From assembly GCF_022376445.1 (NCBI RefSeq), contig NW_025955443.1, positions 1-27,236 on the forward strand: a stretch of DNA of 27,236 nt. Direction: 5' to 3'. Of the stretch, positions 22,359 through 27,236 are shown piece after piece. The notes beneath the pieces are model-generated. The model saw only the letters and a list, made by a program, of their open reading frames with translations. It did not search any database and was not told where the DNA came from. A program made the translations under genes and the position numbers. The DNA comes from Fomitopsis serialis (lineage: Eukaryota > Basidiomycota > Agaricomycetes > Polyporales > Fomitopsidaceae). Positions within the stretch are counted from its first letter, which is position 1, and each line of letters begins with the position of its first letter.

Positions 22359-23860
22359 ATATTTGGATACCGTATACGTAATTATGTATTGTAGACGTCA
22401 CTAGGTAGCCTCACGACAAATAGTCATCGCGGCAGCCGCGAACACACTAGTACTGTGTATGCGAGGGCCTTGCGAGGGCCAGTTGCACGAAAGTCGAGAG
22501 CGGCTATTTGGTCCAGTCTTCATGCTGCCGATGAGAGTTACAGCACCGGTGGGGATATTAAATGGGTGTGGGAGGAATCAGACACAGACGGACAAAGTGC
22601 AAGCGCGGTACCGGGTACTCACGTACGTTGCACATGCGCTGAGTTGAATTGCCAACTCGACTTCAAGAAAGGTTCGAACTGAACGATCAGAAGGACCCGC
22701 CCCGTATGCGCCCTGATGTAGTTGCTTGATGGTGTCAATGGAATTATGCCGTATGCATGAGCACTATCTCTTCGCTTCCTGAAGAAGAGACGGAGATTGC
22801 TCTTGACAATTGTAATTTACTTGAGTCGACTCTCGCAGTGGACAGGTACAGGACTCACCAAAGGTCTGAGCGCGAGGTGGGGCTTGTATGAGCGACGTGT
22901 AGCTTAAATTTTGCTCGCGCCTGGTTTGCTCCAACCGGTACAGCCATGAAGCAATTCATTCCATCCAGGGAGTCGAATGCGTCTAGGGAGATCGATCAAG
23001 ATCTGGGTGTTACAGGTGACGATCCGCACACTCGGTAGTTCCCTGCTATTATCGTCTATGAGAACGTCGAAGAACCATCACCTAAGTGGCAGAGCGTGAG
23101 GATTTTCGCGACGCTTTCGTCCTGTCTACGACACTTTAGCTGAGCAAACTGCGCACAGAGATGCTGATTCCACAGTCGTCGTACCTGACATGCCGGCAGG
23201 AAGACTCGAAGCATCTGAAAGATTCTTCTCCGGGCTTGTCCCTACTGCGATTGGCGGCGGTAGGATGCTGCTCCAGCTGTGGATTAGCACTGTCCGTTAT
23301 CAGATACCGTTACCTTGCATTGCCTCTGGGTCTTTCTCCATTGTCTAAAGTCCAAGAGGGGATTGGACCCACCCGTCAAGCCCATTAATCTCCACAGCGA
23401 TCGAGCTGTCATGCGCAACAACCGACCTCAGGCTGTGGATCTAGAGTGCTGGACTGTACGATGATCGCTGGGCCAAGCCCGACACTACGGCATGGCAGTC
23501 AGAGCTGCCACCGAGCTTCTCTTCTTGACCGCTGTGTGGGAAGGCAGCGTGAGTCGCCACCAGCACGACAGACAAGATTCTCATACTCACTCTCACCGGA
23601 TAAAGTAATGCACCCGTCCCATACCCCTGCTCGCCCGCGCATTATGGGGCGCCAGCCCGTCTTCCCAGCCTCCGTGCGAGCCTGAATAATCACTAGATAC
23701 CCCGCGCTACCCCATTTACACGAAACCAGACCATGGCTTGGCGGGTGTATGAGGGTATAAGAACCGGGTGCTTCTTCCCTGGTTTCTTTCCCGCAGACCG
23801 CACGCCCCCTCCCTTACCGTCCTCTGAATCCTAGTTCCCAGTGCGGATACCTAGCCAACA
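22359..23860. other. 1.5 kb intergenic region before the ATO gene
   Basis: Only short chance frames (up to 79 codons) and no recognised domain or repeat. The right end holds the promoter of the acetate-transporter family gene, with a TATA box at 23756. The length is generous for this window and could carry upstream control sites for a nutrient-regulated gene; I cannot name any. Confidence 0.5.
23756..23761 (+). promoter_or_regulatory. TATA box of the ATO-family gene
   Basis: TATAAG in the context GAGGGTATAAGAACC, followed by a pyrimidine-rich tract (TTCTTCCCTGGTTTC and CCCCCTCCC) and the ATG 105 bases downstream. A good fungal core promoter layout. Confidence 0.6.
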
Positions 23861-25066
23861 ATGTCTGACACAGAGAAATCAGGAAAGTCGGAGAACGTCA
23901 CGGTGCTCACCAGGAGCGAGAGCCGGGGCAACATCAACTACTTCGGGGAGTCCCTGGATCCTGTCCCGCCGCGCCCGCTGGGCGAGGGGCAGGCTCCCCC
24001 GCCTGTGGTGCACCAGTATGGTAACCCCGTAAGTTGATCGACAATGTCTGCTCGGTTCTGTGATGGTCCTGAATCCGGTCTTTGCCCAGACGCCCCTTGG
24101 AATGTTGGCCTATGGGACCGTCTTCCTGTGTTCATCCCTGCTCACCCTGGGCGCGGGCGGTGTGACAACGGCCAACCTTGTTTTGGTCTTCGCGATGTTG
24201 TAAGTGGCCCAAAGCGCCAGATCACCTCTGGAACTCTTTGTGATAGAGTTCCGTAGCTACGGCGGTATCTCGCAGACGTTGGTCGGCATGTGGGAGTTCT
24301 ACCTCGGGTAAGCCTCATCAGCATTCAACATCAAGGCTTTACTGACAAAGATGACAGCCACACCTTCGCAGCGTGAGTCGATGTCAACGAGCGCAGATGA
24401 TGTGGTGGACACTGAGTGATGCGGTATACAGGACTGTCTTCACGACCTACGGGGGCTTCAACTTCAGTTACGGTGCGCTCTACCTGCCACAAATCGGACT
24501 CGCGTAAGCACCGCGCGGTGACAGCAATCTTACCGGTACTGACTTGTAACATAGGGCGGCATATTCGGTCGACGGTGTGCCTACGAAGGAGTTCACGCAC
24601 GCTATTGGTATCTATCTGGCCATCTGGTGGTGAGTCCACTGGTGTAGTTCACGATATGGAAAATGACACTCAACTGTTTTTGTCTCAGCCTTATTACTGG
24701 CGTGTTCCTGTCAGTGCATTCTCCGATAGAGCAAGACAAGTCGCTCATTGTTGAATACAGGATTGGCGCTCTCCGCACGACGGCCCCGATCGTCTGGACG
24801 CTCGGGATGACGGTGATCGCGCTCGCTTGCCTGTCATCCAACTCCTTCAACCGTGAGTTCATATCCCGATATTTGCTCGTGCCAGCAACTGAAAGTCATC
24901 GGCAGCGAACCCGCACGTCAACATTGCGGGCGGTGCGTTTGGCCTCGCTGCTACCGCAGGAGCGTACTACGGCGCGCTGTCCGGTTTCTACACGCGTGCG
25001 TCGACATTCGAGCAGATCTACGTACCGCCAGTCGTGCTCGCGTACTCCGACCCGCAGAGCGCATAA
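23861..25066 (+). CDS. Gpr1/Fun34/YaaH (ATO) family transporter
   Basis: Nine exons: 23861-24028, 24090-24199, 24257-24307, 24358-24372, 24432-24503, 24555-24629, 24689-24709, 24761-24852 and 24906-25066, giving 254 residues, normal for the family. These are plasma-membrane proteins with six helices linked to acetate uptake and ammonium export (yeast Ady2/Ato2, Aspergillus AcpA). The signature NPTPLGMLAYG directly follows a hydrophilic N-terminus of about 55 residues and is split by intron 1. Later landmarks are FYGGISQTLVGMWEFYLG, the block TTYGGFNFSYGALYLP, and VNIAGGAFGLAA. Hydrophobic stretches match six helices. Exon 4 is 15 bases and exon 7 is 21 bases; both keep the frame and supply residues the family needs (HTFA; LITGVF). 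Substrate specificity cannot be told from the sequence. Confidence 0.92.
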
Positions 25067-25880
25067 GATCAGGCCGGCCCCGTTGGTCGTAAAACATACC
25101 ACATAGAGTTTTGAAATTTCTGTCTTTACCCGCTCTGCGTGTCCTACGACCGTGACGTCCATGTCAGTGTAGGGTAGAGGTACAGACCAGGAGATCCATG
25201 CCACGGCCGTATTTCGAGCAGCTCGAAACGCCGTGGTTCTTCCGAGTCTGATGTCATACTATCCCGCATTCATGTCCACTCTGCAATGTATTGTTTCTGC
25301 ATCCGCACGAAGAAGATACCGAGTGAAACTGCGCAGTCATTGAATGCAGCTATACCGATGGGCGTGGCAAGTTTCTCGAAGTGAAGGGCAGATGACCGTA
25401 GGACAACTTGCTCGACGATAGAAGTGGTCTGAAACGCTGCAGATCGTAGCTTGTCTCCGTTGAAGGAAGTGGTGCAGTCTTCTCGCCCTCAAGTTCTACA
25501 CGTGTGCAGGGCACCGAAACCACACACGATCAATATGCCGGTGGCTGTCCGTTGTACCCTGCCAATCGATTGGACAAACTCAGACCACAGCGATGAAAGG
25601 AGGCCGGACTCACCAGGACATTCTTGTACTACAAGACGGCGAGGAACAACACGCTGAGCCAACGCTGAGCCCTTGACATCCGCGACATGACGGTTATGTT
25701 CTCACGGCACACGGCCTCTCCTATATGTAAACGCGATCATGATGGTCTGTCGGATATGATTCCATCAAATACGACCCCACCGTGCAGAGCTGTGTAGTAC
25801 CCACCCACTCCCACCTTGAGCCAGAGAGACACTGCGACTTCTCGACATAGCTGACGAGCAGGACTTACGAACCAAACAAG
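25067..25880. other. Intergenic region before the WBP2-like gene
   Basis: This stretch of 814 bases has no recognisable gene. A small tandem repeat of ACGCTGAGCC occurs twice within about 22 bases near 25,650-25,671, and an AT-rich CTATATGTAAACG patch near 25,720 could be a weak TATA element about 160 bases before the next ATG. Confidence 0.4.
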
Positions 25881-26619
25881 ATGGCGCTGAACTACGCGAT
25901 GTTGAGCCCAGCGCGGGCCCCCATCCCGCTCCCGAACGAGCTGACGATCAAGGAGGTCAACGGTGGCGTCGAAGTCTCGCTCACCATCCCAGATGCGCCG
26001 CCGACGGGTGCGTCGAGCGCAGGAGGGTCGGGCGGTGCGAAGAAGATGAAGGACGTGGGCAAGCTGTGGCTGACGGACCAGCGGGTGCGTGCATCCCACT
26101 CTCGCTTACCGTCGCCACAGCAATACATGTATGATTCCGGGCCCGCTGTTCTTTCCCCACCCCATCGCCATCCTCGTCTTCTCTGTCGGATCTCGATTCA
26201 CACAGCTCGTCTTCGTGTCCGACAATGGAAGCAAGTCCGGCCTCGACTCGCTCTCCGTGCCCCTCCTCTCCCTCCTCTCCACAAAGTTCGAGCAGCCCTA
26301 TTTTGGCTCGAACTTCCTCACCATCGACCTCAAACCCTCGCCGGAAGGCAGGCTGACTGACGGAACGAAGGCGGAGATTCGGTTGAAGGACAAGGGTCTG
26401 TTGAGTTGTTAGCGCGCTTGAGAAGACGCGAGAGCGGGCGATCTACATGAAGAGACAGACGGCGAGGAAGACGAGCTACGTGCGTGCTTGCTTGATCGCC
26501 ACCACTCCTACGACTAACCTTCTGTGCTTCTGGTAGCTACTTACACGCCGGCCGAAGCTGGTTCCTCGTCGTACGCCTCGAGGATACCGGATGATGCCCC
26601 TCCTGGGTACGATGACTAG
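25881..26619 (+). CDS. WBP2/GRAM-like protein (UPF0664 type), frame broken in exon 2
   Basis: Exons as read are 25881-26084, 26206-26483 and 26537-26619. The product starts MALNYAMLSP and has the family blocks PLPNELTIKEVNGGVEVSL, GAKKMKDVGKLWLTDQR, LVFVSD, LSLLSTKFEQPYFGSNFLTI and EIRLKDKGL. It resembles fungal UPF0664 stress-induced proteins and animal WBP2, which carry a GRAM-like lipid-binding fold. The frame then hits TAG at 26410. The family continuation (ALEKTRERAIYMKRQ) resumes at 26414 in another frame, which needs two extra bases between 26401 and 26407. The last exon has a PPGY motif at the C-terminus, the kind of PPxY site through which WBP2 binds WW domains. A sequence error or a real pseudogene are both possible; the conserved state of everything around the break favours an error. 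Confidence 0.8.
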
Positions 26620-26809
26620 ATAGAAGTCTCGCCACCCTCATGGCTGCTACACATCGCTACGAATGGTTCGAATGGATGTAACGCTATCTGTACGAGGACT
26701 CACCCGTTGTATAATCATATCCTTGTGTTGATATCTCATTCAAATACGTGGTCGGTTCGCTAACCAGCTGTAAGCACTGATACAGAGTAACAAACAGATT
26801 AGACAAGAA
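26620..26809. other. Gap between two convergent genes
   Basis: One hundred and ninety bases with the 3' ends of the WBP2-like gene and the oppositely directed hydrolase. Nothing else is visible. Confidence 0.5.
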
Positions 26810-27236
26810 TCAACATGTCGCCCTCCCTACGCCCCCGAAAATTCCTCCCGGATGTTGCACCATATTCACCGCAGCCGCATGCAACTCCTCGAGCGCCGTC
26901 CCCGTCGCATCCTCCCATAACCACGATCGTTCCCCTCCCGCATCGTCGAATGCACACACACGTCCGTCGTTACGCCACACACAATCAACATTCGCACCTC
27001 CTTCACCTTCAGCAGTAGCTCAAAGTCCGTATACGCAAACGCCGACCGCCCGGGTTTGTCAACAATCGGCTCCCCCTCGAGCGGGTTCAGCTCCGGGATG
27101 ATATCGTGTCCGCGCTCGCCACGCACGAGCAGCCTGCCCATCGACCAGCATCGCCTATGCCCATCCCGGAAGACGTGTTGCGCGATCGGTACAGCTCGCG
27201 CGGCGAGAGCGTGGACAGGTCGGGCGTGCCCCTCGC
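26810..27236 (-). CDS. Isochorismatase-family cysteine hydrolase, partial, with frame breaks
   Basis: The gene runs leftward and its 5' part is outside the window. Reading on the minus strand from the right edge: PDLSTLSPRELYRSR and GMGIGDAG, then in a second frame GRLLVRGERGHDIIPELNP, PIVDKPGRSAFAY and ICGVTT-like LIVCGVTTDVCVHSTMRE with the nucleophilic cysteine, ending NDRGY. A third frame carries EDATGTALEELHAAAVNMV and PGGIFGGVGRATC, then TGA at 26810-26812. These blocks and their order match fungal cysteine hydrolases related to ureidoacrylate amidohydrolase (RutB) and nicotinamidases; the substrate is unknown. Frame changes fall near 27142-27147 and near 26915, and at the second about four or five residues also seem to be missing. 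This could be a pseudogene or sequence error. Confidence 0.75.

Overview
The window reads as nuclear DNA of a filamentous basidiomycete, most likely an agaricomycete. The genes are split by many GT-AG introns of about 45-120 bases, usually 50-60. They are GC-rich and closely packed on both strands, and the tRNA genes carry introns directly 3' of the anticodon. The species assignment is inference from gene style and remembered family resemblance; no search was run.

Layout. Bases 1 to about 5,168 hold no gene I can recognise, only a TATA-like box, a long hairpin and some splice-like signals. From 5,169 the window is ordinary gene space: (1) an AMN1/Grr1-like leucine-rich-repeat protein (minus, 5169-6660, 5' end uncertain); (2) tRNA-Gly(UCC) with a 32-nt intron (minus, 7430-7533); (3) a PPIL4/Cyp6-type cyclophilin with RRM and RS tail (plus, 7677-9233); (4) an intronless BTB/POZ protein with two CxxC pairs (plus, 9534-10412); (5) delta-1-pyrroline-5-carboxylate dehydrogenase in 12 exons (plus, 10808-13094); (6) a DUF1992 (DNAJC28-type) protein, probably mitochondrial (plus, 13405-15007); (7) an 82-residue uncharacterised protein behind a clear TATA box (plus, 15769-16189); (8) a membrane-anchored ubiquitin-specific protease (minus, 16661-19180); (9) tRNA-Arg(UCG) (plus, 19328-19410); (10) a Cdc7-type kinase (plus, 19624-22081); (11) a second tRNA-Arg(UCG) in the opposite direction (minus, 22276-22358); (12) a nine-exon Gpr1/Fun34/YaaH (ATO) acetate-transporter family protein with two micro-exons (plus, 23861-25066); (13) a WBP2/GRAM-like stress protein with a broken frame (plus, 25881-26619); (14) the 3' part of an isochorismatase-fold hydrolase, also with broken frames, running off the right edge (minus, from 26810).

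The genes do not form one pathway. They are mostly housekeeping: splicing (Cyp6), proline catabolism (P5C dehydrogenase), ubiquitin turnover (USP and possibly the LRR protein), replication initiation (Cdc7) and acetate or ammonium transport. I found no CRISPR array, defence island, intact transposon, rRNA or secondary-metabolite cluster, and nothing that convincingly is a new biological system. The points most worth a second look are the inverted tRNA-Arg pair around CDC7, the palindromic tRNA-Gly intron, the micro-exons, the GC-AG intron, the clustered frame breaks in the last 900 bases and the unexplained first 5 kb.
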